Shown here one piece after another: positions 1-7,130 of a DNA stretch of 12,524 nucleotides; position 1 is the first letter of the stretch, and every line of letters starts with the position of its first letter. The position numbers and the translations under genes are program-made. The notes under the pieces are model-generated. The model saw only the letters and a program-made list of their open reading frames with translations, searched no databases and was not told the origin of the DNA. Source of the stretch: Bacteroidales bacterium (lineage in GTDB: Bacteria > Bacteroidota > Bacteroidia > Bacteroidales > UBA1556); NCBI GenBank assembly GCA_023145955.1, contig JAGLDA010000042.1, positions 1-12,524 on the forward strand, given 5' to 3'.

Positions 1-1310
1 TTGTGGGAGTAAATTGGCTACAGGCCCGTGACTATTGCTCATGGCGTAGTGATAGAGTTAATGAGTTTATCTTGGTTTCAATAGGTGTACTTAATCATCA
101 AGAAAGCCCAACGGCAGATAACCATTTTAATACAGATGCTTATATGGTAACATCTATTAATGGTATTGGTGAAGAAAGTGATAAGCAGCTAATTGATATT
201 TCGCCTAATGGTGGTGGACTTCGTAGAGCTCGTATGGAAGATGGTATTTTACTTCCTAAGTATAGACTCCCAACTGAAGCAGAATGGGAATATGCAGCTC
301 TTGGTTTAATAGGTAACACTATGTATGAAAGAGTTGTAGAACGTCGTTTATATCCTTGGAATGGACATATTACTCGTACTGATGCTGATGATAACTATGG
401 TGATATGGTTGCTAACTTCCGTCGTGGACGTGGTGATTATATGGGTGTTGCTGGTGCATTAAATGATGCTGCTGATATTACTGCTCCTGTTTATGCGTAT
501 TGGCCAAACGATTATGGCTTATATAATATGGCTGGTAATGTTGCCGAGTGGGTAATGGATGTTTATCGTCCTTTAAGTTTTGAGGATATGGAATCACATA
601 ACTCTTTCCGTGGTAACGTTTATAAAACTTATGTAAGAGATAATACTGGAGCTATTGCTGACAAACTTTATAATACTATTTATGATTATGAAGGAATAAA
701 GAATTGGTTGAATAGTGAGAATGGATTTTATGCTAATCTTAGTAATGATTTGGATGATGATGAAGTTAAACTAAGAGATGATTTAGATAAGGTACTTGAA
801 GAAGTTATTGAATTGCAAAATGAGCGTAGATATGAAGATGCTGCTATTGCTTTTGATGATATGCTTCAAGATAAAATATATGGTAACCCATCAAGTACTG
901 TTTATATTGCTGCTGAAATAGCTAAAGGTATATCAGACTTTATTGTTGCTAAGCCAGGCGAATTACGTCAGCGTGAAGTAACAATTGAAGAAAACCTTAG
1001 TCGTAGAAATTATCGCAAGTCTAATAATATGAACTATCTTGATGGTGATTATGCTTCTAATTATAACCAAGATAATGCTTGGAATAATTGGCAAGATAAA
1101 GACGTTAATGGTACTGGTAAGATGTACGATTTTGGTAAAACATCTTTGATTAACGATCAAGCGAGAGTTTATAAAGGTGGATCATGGAGAGATGGTGCAT
1201 ATTGGTTGAGCCCTGGTGCTCGTCGATTCCTAGATGAAAAACAAAGTAAATCCTTTATTGGATTCCGTTGTGCAATGACACGCGTTGGAAGTCCAATTGG
1301 AAATTACTAA
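1..1310 (+). CDS. gldJ: GldJ-like gliding motility / type IX secretion lipoprotein, 5' partial
   Basis: The reading frame is open from the left edge (first whole codon at base 3), so the N-terminus and lipoprotein signal are missing; the GTG at base 3 is internal, since it sits in the conserved GVNWLQA-x-DYC-x-WR stretch. About 435 residues are visible. They form a formylglycine-generating-enzyme (FGE/SUMF1-like) fold: RLPTEAEWEYAA at fragment residues 88-99, MAGNVAEW at 176-183, YKGGSW near 390 and GFRCAM near 420. A long acidic, probably helical insert (about residues 235-310) separates the two halves, as expected for GldJ rather than a true FGE. The paired cysteines of active FGE are absent from the segment after YKGGSW, so this should be a structural, non-catalytic member. 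GldJ is an outer-membrane lipoprotein needed for type IX secretion and gliding in Flavobacterium johnsoniae. GldK is the main alternative; the overall pattern favours GldJ. Confidence 0.88.
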   Translation, partial: VGVNWLQARDYCSWRSDRVNEFILVSIGVLNHQESPTADNHFNTDAYMVTSINGIGEESDKQLIDISPNGGGLRRARMEDGILLPKYRLPTEAEWEYAALGLIGNTMYERVVERRLYPWNGHITRTDADDNYGDMVANFRRGRGDYMGVAGALNDAADITAPVYAYWPNDYGLYNMAGNVAEWVMDVYRPLSFEDMESHNSFRGNVYKTYVRDNTGAIADKLYNTIYDYEGIKNWLNSENGFYANLSNDLDDDEVKLRDDLDKVLEEVIELQNERRYEDAAIAFDDMLQDKIYGNPSSTVYIAAEIAKGISDFIVAKPGELRQREVTIEENLSRRNYRKSNNMNYLDGDYASNYNQDNAWNNWQDKDVNGTGKMYDFGKTSLINDQARVYKGGSWRDGAYWLSPGARRFLDEKQSKSFIGFRCAMTRVGSPIGNY

Positions 1311-1332
1311 AAATATAACATATACTTGTTTT

Positions 1333-1360
1333 AAAAGCCGATTTTATCGGCTTTTTTTTT
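1333..1360 (+). terminator. Rho-independent terminator of gldJ
   Basis: A perfect 10-bp stem (AAAAGCCGAT at 1333-1342 with ATCGGCTTTT at 1346-1355) has a TTT loop and runs into a T tract to 1360. It lies 22 bases after the gldJ stop codon and isolates gldJ from the receptor gene that follows. Confidence 0.9.
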
Positions 1361-1433
1361 GCGCAACTTTTTCTGATATTTGGTGTCAAAGCTATATAAA
1401 TTTAACTAAATCTAATCTCCATAAAATGAAAAT

Positions 1434-3791
1434 ATGATGAAAAGACTTCTATTATTATTTATTTTGCTTCCTTTATTTAGCTTTGCTCAGAATACAGGAA
1501 GTGTATCAGGTATAATATCAGATAATTACACTTCGGCTCTAATTAGTGGGGCTGAAATTAAAGTCCTAAATAACAAAGGCGGTGTTAGTAATGAGAAAGG
1601 CTATTATTCAATAACCAATATTCCTATTGGCACATATTCTATAGTAGTTAAGTATTTGGGCTATGAAACTCAAAATATTGATGTAACTATTATTGATGGT
1701 AAAAATGTGGAGCTTAATATTGCCATGTTTATTGATATAAAGGAACTTCTTGCTGTTGATATTCGTGACGACAAAATTGAAACCCATTCATACTCAAAGG
1801 TAGTTCTTAGAGAGGCAGATTTAGAACAAAGGCCAATAAGAGATATTGCTGACTATATGCGTGAAGTTCCAAATATTAGTGCTATAAGAAAGGGAGGTGC
1901 TAATCTTGATCCTGTAATTAGGGGATTTAAATTTTCTCAGCTAAATGTTCAATTGGACAATGGACAGAAGATTGAAGGTGGTTGTCCTAATAGAATGGAT
2001 CCAACCACCGCTCATGTGGAAGCTGGAGATATAGAGGCCATTGAAGTATATAAAGGGCCATTTGCTCTTCGCTTTGGCGAAAACATGGGTGGCGTTGTAA
2101 ATTTGCTTACCTCTTCGCCTCGTCCTTTCGATGAGTTTCAATTGCATGTAAAAGCTCATCTTGGTTTCGAAAGTAATTGGAATGGTCAGCGCCAACATAT
2201 GACTGTATATGGGGGTGGAAAAAAAGTTTTCTTCTCATTATCAGGTAATAATGCAGCTTATGGCGATTATACTGATGGCGATGGTAATAAAAATAAATCG
2301 TCATTTAGTAAGTATGGTTATACTGCCAAATTAGGATTTGCTCCAGTAGAGAATCATAAGATTATATTGTCGTTTTCAGATCTTTATGCTAATAATGTTG
2401 ATTTTCCGGCCTTACCGATGGATGAACGTTTAGATGCTACAAAGTATTATTCTGCAGATTATTCTGCAACTAAGGTTTCGGATTTTATAGAGACTATAAA
2501 TGCTAAAGTTTATTTCTCGGATGTGGACCATACAATGGATAATAAGGAAAGAGGTTTTGGTGATACAGTAATAGCAGTTTCTAATATTATTGCCAAGAGA
2601 TTTGGATATAGAGCTGAAGTAGGTATAAATACGAGTAATAATTCACACCTATTTGTTGGTACAGATATGTATAAGATAAGTAAAGACGGTACTAGAGAGA
2701 AGACTATGATTGGTCAGAATCCTATGAATAATAAAGTGATTGTAAAAAATGAAAAATTATGGAATAATGCTTCAATAACTAATTATGGTGCCTTTATGGA
2801 ATATCGCTATAATTATAACTTATGGGAGGCTGTTGTTTCTTCTCGTATCGATTTTAATAGTTCTTACTCAGATTCTATTTCTCTTATAAATGGAAATAAA
2901 GTTGATATTATTGGAACTCCGGCAGATAGTACTCACTCTAGCTTAGTAAATTTTAGCATTAGTGCAGGTTTGTCTCGTAAGATAGGTGAGAATATGTCCA
3001 TTGGTTTATCTGCAGGTAGAGGAGTTCGTAGCCCTGATATGCTTGAACGTTTTATTATTACCTTACCTGTTGGTTATGATAACTATGAGTATATTGGTAA
3101 TCCATTATTGAAAGCAGAGGTTAATAATGAAATTGATATTATTTACAAATATCAGAATCAAACTTATGGAGGAATAGAACTTACAGCTTTTTATTCATTT
3201 GTGCAGAACTATATAGGAGGAAAATATGTTCCCCCAGCAGTACAAAAACCTTTAACCAAAGGAGTGCTAGGAGTAAAGAAATTTGAGAATATTGGAAATG
3301 CGAGTATATATGGTTTTGAACTTACTTACGCTACGCCTCGTAGATACAAATTTAGAGCCTCAGTTACTGCAGCAATTACACAGGGTACTTTGGGCGAAAC
3401 TGAAAATCTAATATTTGATGCTAACGGTAAAGTTACAGGTATTGAAACTATTAATAATGATCCTGTTGCTGAAATACCTCCGTTTAATACTAATATAAAC
3501 TTATCATATAATTGTATGAAAGGTAAATTAATGCCTTCACTTAATTTAAGATATTCTGGATCTCAAAATAGAATATCCGTATCCATGCAAGAACTAACAA
3601 CCCCAGATTTTGCATTATTAGATGCTAGTATTAAGTATAAATATAATCAAAACTTAAGCTTAATTGCAGGTGTAAATAATATTCTTAATAAAACATATTA
3701 TGAGCATCTAAATCGCAGAATACTTGGTACTAATGAGCGGATTTATGAGCCAGGAAGAGTTCTTTTTGTTAATTTAATCCTTAATTTCTAA
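1434..3791 (+). CDS. TonB-dependent outer-membrane receptor, OprC/NosA-like copper type
   Basis: A 785-residue outer-membrane receptor that would import its ligand using TonB energy. Domains in order: signal peptide (residues 1-18, cleavage likely after SFA); CarboxypepD_reg-like beta domain (about 22-100), usual in Bacteroidota receptors; plug (about 115-235) with DPVIRGF and the IEVYKGPFALRFGE segment; 22-strand-type barrel to the C-terminus, ending in Phe (LILNF). The plug holds CPNRM at Cys184-Met188, and an early barrel segment holds HTM at His366-Met368 within DVDHTMDN. In Pseudomonas OprC, copper is bound by a CxxxM and an HxM about 180 residues apart; here the Cys-His distance is 182. 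Family assignment is firm; copper as substrate is inferred from that site. ATG 1434 and ATG 1437 are both possible starts, and both keep the signal peptide. A lipoprotein gene follows 12 bases downstream, probably in the same transcript. No promoter box of full consensus was found between 1361 and 1433. Confidence 0.93.
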   Translation: MMKRLLLLFILLPLFSFAQNTGSVSGIISDNYTSALISGAEIKVLNNKGGVSNEKGYYSITNIPIGTYSIVVKYLGYETQNIDVTIIDGKNVELNIAMFIDIKELLAVDIRDDKIETHSYSKVVLREADLEQRPIRDIADYMREVPNISAIRKGGANLDPVIRGFKFSQLNVQLDNGQKIEGGCPNRMDPTTAHVEAGDIEAIEVYKGPFALRFGENMGGVVNLLTSSPRPFDEFQLHVKAHLGFESNWNGQRQHMTVYGGGKKVFFSLSGNNAAYGDYTDGDGNKNKSSFSKYGYTAKLGFAPVENHKIILSFSDLYANNVDFPALPMDERLDATKYYSADYSATKVSDFIETINAKVYFSDVDHTMDNKERGFGDTVIAVSNIIAKRFGYRAEVGINTSNNSHLFVGTDMYKISKDGTREKTMIGQNPMNNKVIVKNEKLWNNASITNYGAFMEYRYNYNLWEAVVSSRIDFNSSYSDSISLINGNKVDIIGTPADSTHSSLVNFSISAGLSRKIGENMSIGLSAGRGVRSPDMLERFIITLPVGYDNYEYIGNPLLKAEVNNEIDIIYKYQNQTYGGIELTAFYSFVQNYIGGKYVPPAVQKPLTKGVLGVKKFENIGNASIYGFELTYATPRRYKFRASVTAAITQGTLGETENLIFDANGKVTGIETINNDPVAEIPPFNTNINLSYNCMKGKLMPSLNLRYSGSQNRISVSMQELTTPDFALLDASIKYKYNQNLSLIAGVNNILNKTYYEHLNRRILGTNERIYEPGRVLFVNLILNF

Positions 3792-3803
3792 TTTATAAGT
3801 ACT

Positions 3804-4190
3804 ATGAAAAAATTACTAATAGTTATAATAATAGTAGCCATAGGCCTAGTTTCGTGTACTAAAAAGGAAGAAACTAAAGTAGTAGAATATATGATTACTG
3901 GACTAACAGATCCATATAATATAGTATTCTTGGATGATGAGGGTAACAGTATTTCAAAAAAAGTAAGCCCAATAGCTGTTGATTACGAATGGAGCCAATC
4001 TTTTGAAAAAGGAAATGGCGAGCCAGTATATCTTTTTCTTAAGTTTAAGGAGAATATAAAGGATAGCCCTAAGTTTAGTGCTGGAATTATTATCGATGGC
4101 AAATATGAGTACCAACGTAGAGGTTGGGATAAGAATATTGGAGATTCAATATACGAAGTTAAAGTTGCAGGTATTGTTCCTATTAAATAG
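3804..4190 (+). CDS. Small lipoprotein with MmpS-like beta domain, function unknown
   Basis: A 128-residue protein with a typical lipoprotein signal: Lys-Lys, a hydrophobic run, and the lipobox LVSC ending at Cys18. The residues after Cys18 are TKKEE; lysine plus acidic residues directly after the lipidated Cys resembles the lipoprotein surface-export signal described in Bacteroidota, so the protein may face outward (inference). Residues about 28-125 look like one small beta sandwich: VEYMITG, a polar segment with Asp/Glu/Gly turns, a WSQSF strand, VYLFLKF, then GIIIDGKYEY. The pattern recalls the MmpS-like lipoproteins common in Bacteroidota, but I cannot confirm that. There is no His and no Cys after the lipidation site, so it is not an obvious copper carrier. 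It lies 12 bases behind the receptor gene and before a shared terminator, so it is probably an accessory subunit of that receptor. Confidence 0.85.
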   Translation: MKKLLIVIIIVAIGLVSCTKKEETKVVEYMITGLTDPYNIVFLDDEGNSISKKVSPIAVDYEWSQSFEKGNGEPVYLFLKFKENIKDSPKFSAGIIIDGKYEYQRRGWDKNIGDSIYEVKVAGIVPIK

Positions 4191-4196
4191 GAGCTA

Positions 4197-4224
4197 TTTT
4201 TTACTCGTCAATTAGTAGCGATAC
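4197..4224 (+). repeat. 28-bp dispersed repeat, copy 1
   Basis: Six T and an A, two variable bases, the 13-mer CGTCAATTAGTAG, then GA and AC separated by single variable bases. It matches 7131-7158 at 24 of 28 positions on the same strand. It starts 7 bases after the lipoprotein stop codon and just before the terminator hairpin. Confidence 0.6.
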
Positions 4225-4226
4225 AT

Positions 4227-4264
4227 AAAAAGCTAATAGGATTTAAACCCTATTAGCTTTTTTT
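4227..4264 (+). terminator. Rho-independent terminator of the receptor-lipoprotein unit
   Basis: A perfect 14-bp stem (AAAAAGCTAATAGG at 4227-4240 with CCTATTAGCTTTTT at 4249-4262), an 8-base loop, and a run of seven T ending at 4264. The stem is nearly symmetric in A and T flanks but no opposing gene needs it; it closes the receptor-lipoprotein transcript. Confidence 0.9.
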
Positions 4265-4265
4265 A

Positions 4266-4273
4266 TACATTTG
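4266..4273 (+). promoter_or_regulatory. Bacteroidota -7 box for the flavin oxidoreductase gene
   Basis: TACATTTG fits the TAnnTTTG consensus of the primary Bacteroidota sigma factor. It begins one base after the T tract of the preceding terminator and 43 bases before ATG 4309. A weak -33 element (TTTA at 4242-4245, 20 bases upstream) falls inside the terminator loop. Predicted leader about 30 bases. Confidence 0.6.
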
Positions 4274-4308
4274 CAGTATACACAAATACCATAAAAATTA
4301 TAACAGAA

Positions 4309-5250
4309 ATGAATAATACAAAACTAACTAAGCTTTTAAATGTTCAGTATCCAATAATTATGGCACCAATGTTTTTGGTTTCTGATACACGAATGATTAT
4401 TGAAGCTTTAAATAGTGGAATTACGGCTGCTTTCCCTGCTCTTAATTATCGTACTGATGATGATTTTAGAGCAGCAATTGATGAAATTAAATTGGCTTCA
4501 GATAAACCTTTTGGTATAAACTTGATTGTAAATAAATCGAATCCAAAATATCCTCAACAGCTTATTACGTGTATTGAAAAAAATGTGGATTTTATTATTA
4601 CTTCTTTAGGAAGCCCACGTGAAGTTATTGAAAAAGCTAAACCAAAAGGCATAAAGGTGTTTTGTGATGTTACTAATGTGCAGTATGCTAAAAAAGTTGT
4701 AGACCTTGGTGCTGATGCTATAATTGGAGTGGGAGCAGAGGCTGGAGGGCATGCTGGCAACATAAAAATTAAGGATCTTATTGTTCAGCTAAAGGCCGAG
4801 TTTGATATCCCAATTATTTCTGCTGGTGGAGTTGCTACTAAATCTCAAATTGATGAAATGCTTGCTGCAGGAGCTGATGGAGTTAGTGTTGGCACTGTTT
4901 TTATTGCTGCTGAAGAATGTGGCGTTTCTGATGATTATAAACAGGCTCTAGTTGATTATAAAGCGAATGATATAGTACGTACCTCAAATCTGTCTGGATC
5001 TCCATTGACAGTAATTAATACACCCTATGTTCAAAAAATTGGTACGGAAGCTAATTTTCTAATGCGCATGATGATTAAACATAAGAAATTGCGTAAAATT
5101 TTAAAATTAATTATTGCAGTACAAGGAATGAATCAAATAAAAAAATCCGCCTTTGGAGCTTCATATAAAACATACTTTGTTGCAGGGCCGTCTATAGAAT
5201 ATATAAATGAAGTAAGACCTCTTAAGGAAATAGTGGAGGATTTGGTATAG
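4309..5250 (+). CDS. FMN-dependent oxidoreductase, nitronate monooxygenase (2-nitropropane dioxygenase) family
   Basis: A 313-residue TIM-barrel flavoprotein. The N-terminal strand YPIIMAPM (about 14-21) is the usual flavin-contacting start of the family. GAEAGGHAG (142-150) contains His148, which aligns with the catalytic histidine of bacterial nitronate monooxygenases. SAGGVAT (171-177) and GVSVGTVF (191-198) form the FMN phosphate site. The family oxidises alkyl nitronates such as propionate-3-nitronate to detoxify them, and includes the FabK enoyl-ACP reductases and uncharacterised NADH:quinone reductases; sequence alone does not separate these. No signal peptide, so cytoplasmic. The length is slightly below the usual 320-360. 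It stands alone: its own promoter box upstream, a repeat-rich gap downstream, and no functional link to its neighbours that I can see. Confidence 0.88.
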   Translation: MNNTKLTKLLNVQYPIIMAPMFLVSDTRMIIEALNSGITAAFPALNYRTDDDFRAAIDEIKLASDKPFGINLIVNKSNPKYPQQLITCIEKNVDFIITSLGSPREVIEKAKPKGIKVFCDVTNVQYAKKVVDLGADAIIGVGAEAGGHAGNIKIKDLIVQLKAEFDIPIISAGGVATKSQIDEMLAAGADGVSVGTVFIAAEECGVSDDYKQALVDYKANDIVRTSNLSGSPLTVINTPYVQKIGTEANFLMRMMIKHKKLRKILKLIIAVQGMNQIKKSAFGASYKTYFVAGPSIEYINEVRPLKEIVEDLV

Positions 5251-5263
5251 GATTTCATCAGGC

Positions 5264-5319
5264 TTCATTTCGACTAAGCTTAATACAAGCTTTACGATTT
5301 CCTATGGAAATCACTCAGT
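5264..5319 (+). repeat. Dispersed intergenic repeat, copy A, with a gatttcc palindrome
   Basis: Matches 6999-7081 in two blocks. Block 1 (TTCATTTCGACTAAGC and following, 5264-5295) agrees at about 26 of 32 bases; block 2 (from ACGATTTCC to CACTCAGT) differs at one base. Copy B carries about 24 extra bases between the blocks. The core GATTTCC-TAT-GGAAATC (5296-5312) is a perfect hairpin with 7-bp arms. The outer parts also pair imperfectly (CGACTAAG near 5271 against the complement of CTCAGTC near 5314). The gap 5251-5427 otherwise holds only AT-rich simple sequence. Confidence 0.65.
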
Positions 5320-5427
5320 CTGACAGGAAACCACTTAGCCAAATGCTCCATAATTAAACCAATATAGCATTAACTTATTGATAACAATATACCAATACCT
5401 AATTCTCAATTCCTAATTATAAAGCAT

Positions 5428-5435
5428 TACTTTTG
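5428..5435 (+). promoter_or_regulatory. Bacteroidota -7 box for the nrnA-gldI unit
   Basis: TACTTTTG fits TAnnTTTG and ends 19 bases before ATG 5455, giving a leader of about 15 bases. No convincing -33 element is visible; the upstream stretch is AT-rich with a repeated CCTAATT. Confidence 0.55.
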
Positions 5436-5454
5436 CAGCAACAAAATATACAAT

Positions 5455-6465
5455 ATGAATTTAGATAAAAAAAACATACAAAAACTTGAAGCATTAATTG
5501 CTGATGCTAATAAAATAACATTATGTACCCACCAAAGCCCTGATGCTGATACTATTGGTTCTGCACTTGCATTAAGTAATGTGCTTTTGCAAATGGGTAA
5601 GCAAGTGAAGGTTGTATGCCCTAATACTCCTCCAGATTTTCTTGATTGGATGGTAGGTATTGACTCAATATTGGTGCATGATAAAGAAGGAAAAGAAGTT
5701 TATAATGCTGTGGTAGAGGCAGATTTACTTTTTGCAATGGACTTTAATGCTCCACATCGTACTGCAAATGTAGAGAAAGCGATGCTTGATAGCTCTGCAA
5801 AAAAAGTACTTATTGATCACCATTTATTTCCTGAAGAGAATTATTTTGACTTGATGTTTTCTTTTCCAAAAAAATCTTCTACATGTGAGCTGCTATTCGA
5901 AATTTTGGATAATTCTAATTTTAAGAAGTATTTAAATGTAGATATTGCCACTAATATATTTGTTGGGATAATGACAGATACAGGGTCTTTTGCATATAGT
6001 TGCAATGAGCCAAGTACATTTGAGATAGTAGCTAAACTTATTAGACTTGGAGTTAATGTTAAAGAAACACATGATATAATTTTTAATAATAATACCATAG
6101 AAAGGCTTCGAGTTTTAGGATTAGGAATTAACGATAAACTTAAAGTTTTTCCTGATAAAAAAGCGGCTTATATATCTTTTTCAAAGGAAGAACTTAGCCA
6201 ATTTGGCGATAGTGAAGGGCTTACAGAAGGGATTGTGAATTATGGTCTTTCTATTAAGGGGATTTGCTTTGCCGCATTGTTAACAGAAAAGGGCGATAAG
6301 ATAAAGATATCATTTAGATCCAAAAAGGAATTTAATGTAAATGCTTTTGCTAGAGAGAATTTTGAGGGAGGAGGCCATTTTAATGCAGCCGGAGGAAAAT
6401 CTTTTTTATCATTAAAAGACACTGAAAAGAAACTTGAAAATCTTATTTCCAACTTCAAAATATAA
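5455..6465 (+). CDS. nrnA: DHH-family phosphoesterase, NrnA-like nanoRNase / pAp phosphatase
   Basis: A 336-residue cytoplasmic enzyme with the full DHH/DHHA1 architecture. The DHH domain shows His26 and the DxD pair Asp30-Ala-Asp32 followed by GSALAL, Asp96 in the MDFN motif, the signature Asp121-His122-His123, and Asp175 in MTDTGSF; together these are the di-metal (Mn) ligands. The C-terminal DHHA1 domain has GGGHFNAAGG (305-314), which binds the substrate phosphate. The length and the lack of PAS, GGDEF or membrane segments fit NrnA rather than GdpP or RecJ. NrnA enzymes degrade 2-5 nt RNAs and, in several species, dephosphorylate 3'-phosphoadenosine 5'-phosphate or hydrolyse the linear products of cyclic dinucleotides; which applies here is not visible. 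The gldI-like gene starts 6 bases after its stop codon, so the two are almost certainly co-transcribed. Confidence 0.92.
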   Translation: MNLDKKNIQKLEALIADANKITLCTHQSPDADTIGSALALSNVLLQMGKQVKVVCPNTPPDFLDWMVGIDSILVHDKEGKEVYNAVVEADLLFAMDFNAPHRTANVEKAMLDSSAKKVLIDHHLFPEENYFDLMFSFPKKSSTCELLFEILDNSNFKKYLNVDIATNIFVGIMTDTGSFAYSCNEPSTFEIVAKLIRLGVNVKETHDIIFNNNTIERLRVLGLGINDKLKVFPDKKAAYISFSKEELSQFGDSEGLTEGIVNYGLSIKGICFAALLTEKGDKIKISFRSKKEFNVNAFARENFEGGGHFNAAGGKSFLSLKDTEKKLENLISNFKI

Positions 6466-6471
6466 ATAGTA

Positions 6472-6993
6472 ATGAAATTATTCACTTTATTTTTTGCCAT
6501 AATTATGTTTGTATATTCATGTAATGATGATGATACAAAAAAAGTAATTATAGATAAAACACAATTAGAGGAAACCCTAGTTGTAATGAATAAAAAATAT
6601 ATTGATGTGGAAAATACTCAGATTGACGACTTTCTACACAGAAGACATTGGACTGGTTTTAAAAAAACTAAATCGGGACTCAGGTATAATATTTATAAAG
6701 AAGGTATTGGTAAAACGCCTGAACCAGGTTCAATTATTGGAATTGAATACAGTATTATTGATATAAAAGGCAATAAAATATATTCAAGTGTAACCTTAGG
6801 TAATAAAGTGTTTCAGGTAGATAAGAACGAGGAGCCATCTGGGCTTAATGAAGCTGTAAAACTAATGAAAGTTGGTGCGAAAGCAAAGTTGATTGTTCCA
6901 TCGTACTTAGCTTATGGGTTATTAGGTGATGAAAATAAAATTGGACAAAAAGTAACGCTAATATACGACATCTATCTCGTAGAAATGAAATAG
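6472..6993 (+). CDS. gldI: GldI-like FKBP-type peptidyl-prolyl cis-trans isomerase lipoprotein
   Basis: A 173-residue lipoprotein: signal sequence ending in VYSC with lipidated Cys17, followed by NDDD, an acidic tail like the Bacteroidota lipoprotein surface-export signal. Residues about 32-64 form a helical linker including MNKKYIDVE and IDDFLHRRHW. The FKBP domain runs from SGLRYNIYKEGIG (68-80) to the end and includes IGIEYSII, the YSS loop, GLNEAVKLMKVG and PSYLAYG. Compared with FKBP12, the Asp of the FDSS motif is Tyr (IYSS) and the binding-pocket Trp is replaced in the SGLNEA segment, so isomerase activity may be weak. The linker motif and lipidation point to GldI, the gliding-associated PPIase of Flavobacteria, which presumably folds periplasmic or outer-membrane components of the motility/secretion machine. 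Second gene of a unit with the DHH phosphoesterase. Confidence 0.82.
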   Translation: MKLFTLFFAIIMFVYSCNDDDTKKVIIDKTQLEETLVVMNKKYIDVENTQIDDFLHRRHWTGFKKTKSGLRYNIYKEGIGKTPEPGSIIGIEYSIIDIKGNKIYSSVTLGNKVFQVDKNEEPSGLNEAVKLMKVGAKAKLIVPSYLAYGLLGDENKIGQKVTLIYDIYLVEMK

Positions 6994-6998
6994 CAGCA

Positions 6999-7081
6999 TT
7001 CATCTCGAATGAGCTAAATACAGGCTATACAGTTTTGATTTTCTCAGCCGTTGGTACGATTTCCTTTGGAAATCACTCAGT
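6999..7081 (+). repeat. Dispersed intergenic repeat, copy B
   Basis: Second copy of the element at 5264-5319, placed in the same way: a few bases after the stop codon of the preceding gene and on the same strand. Block 1 is TTCATCTCGAATGAGC and following; block 2 holds the hairpin GATTTCC-TTT-GGAAATC (7058-7074) and CACTCAGT. About 24 bases (GTTTTGATTTTCTCAGCC and following, near 7032-7055) are extra relative to copy A. Confidence 0.65.
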
Positions 7082-7130
7082 ATTCCACGAACTAATATAG
7101 TTTTATGTTTGCAACCTGAGTACATGACAG

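Noticed and set aside
3..5. GTG at the left edge as the start of the first gene
   Set aside because: It encodes a Val inside the conserved GVNWLQA segment; a GldJ lipoprotein needs a signal peptide and more N-terminal sequence, which must lie outside the window.
1375..1404. Receptor promoter boxes GATATTTG (1375-1382) or TAAATTTA (1397-1404)
   Set aside because: Each misses one base of TAnnTTTG and neither has a -33 element at the right distance, so neither is listed, although a promoter must lie in this gap.
1941..2304. Two minus-strand ORFs opposite the receptor gene
   Set aside because: Both sit inside the conserved plug and barrel coding region; their peptides show no recognisable domain and no upstream promoter box.
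5841..6500. Minus-strand ORFs opposite the DHH phosphoesterase
   Set aside because: They mirror the conserved DHH and DHHA1 codons and have no independent support.
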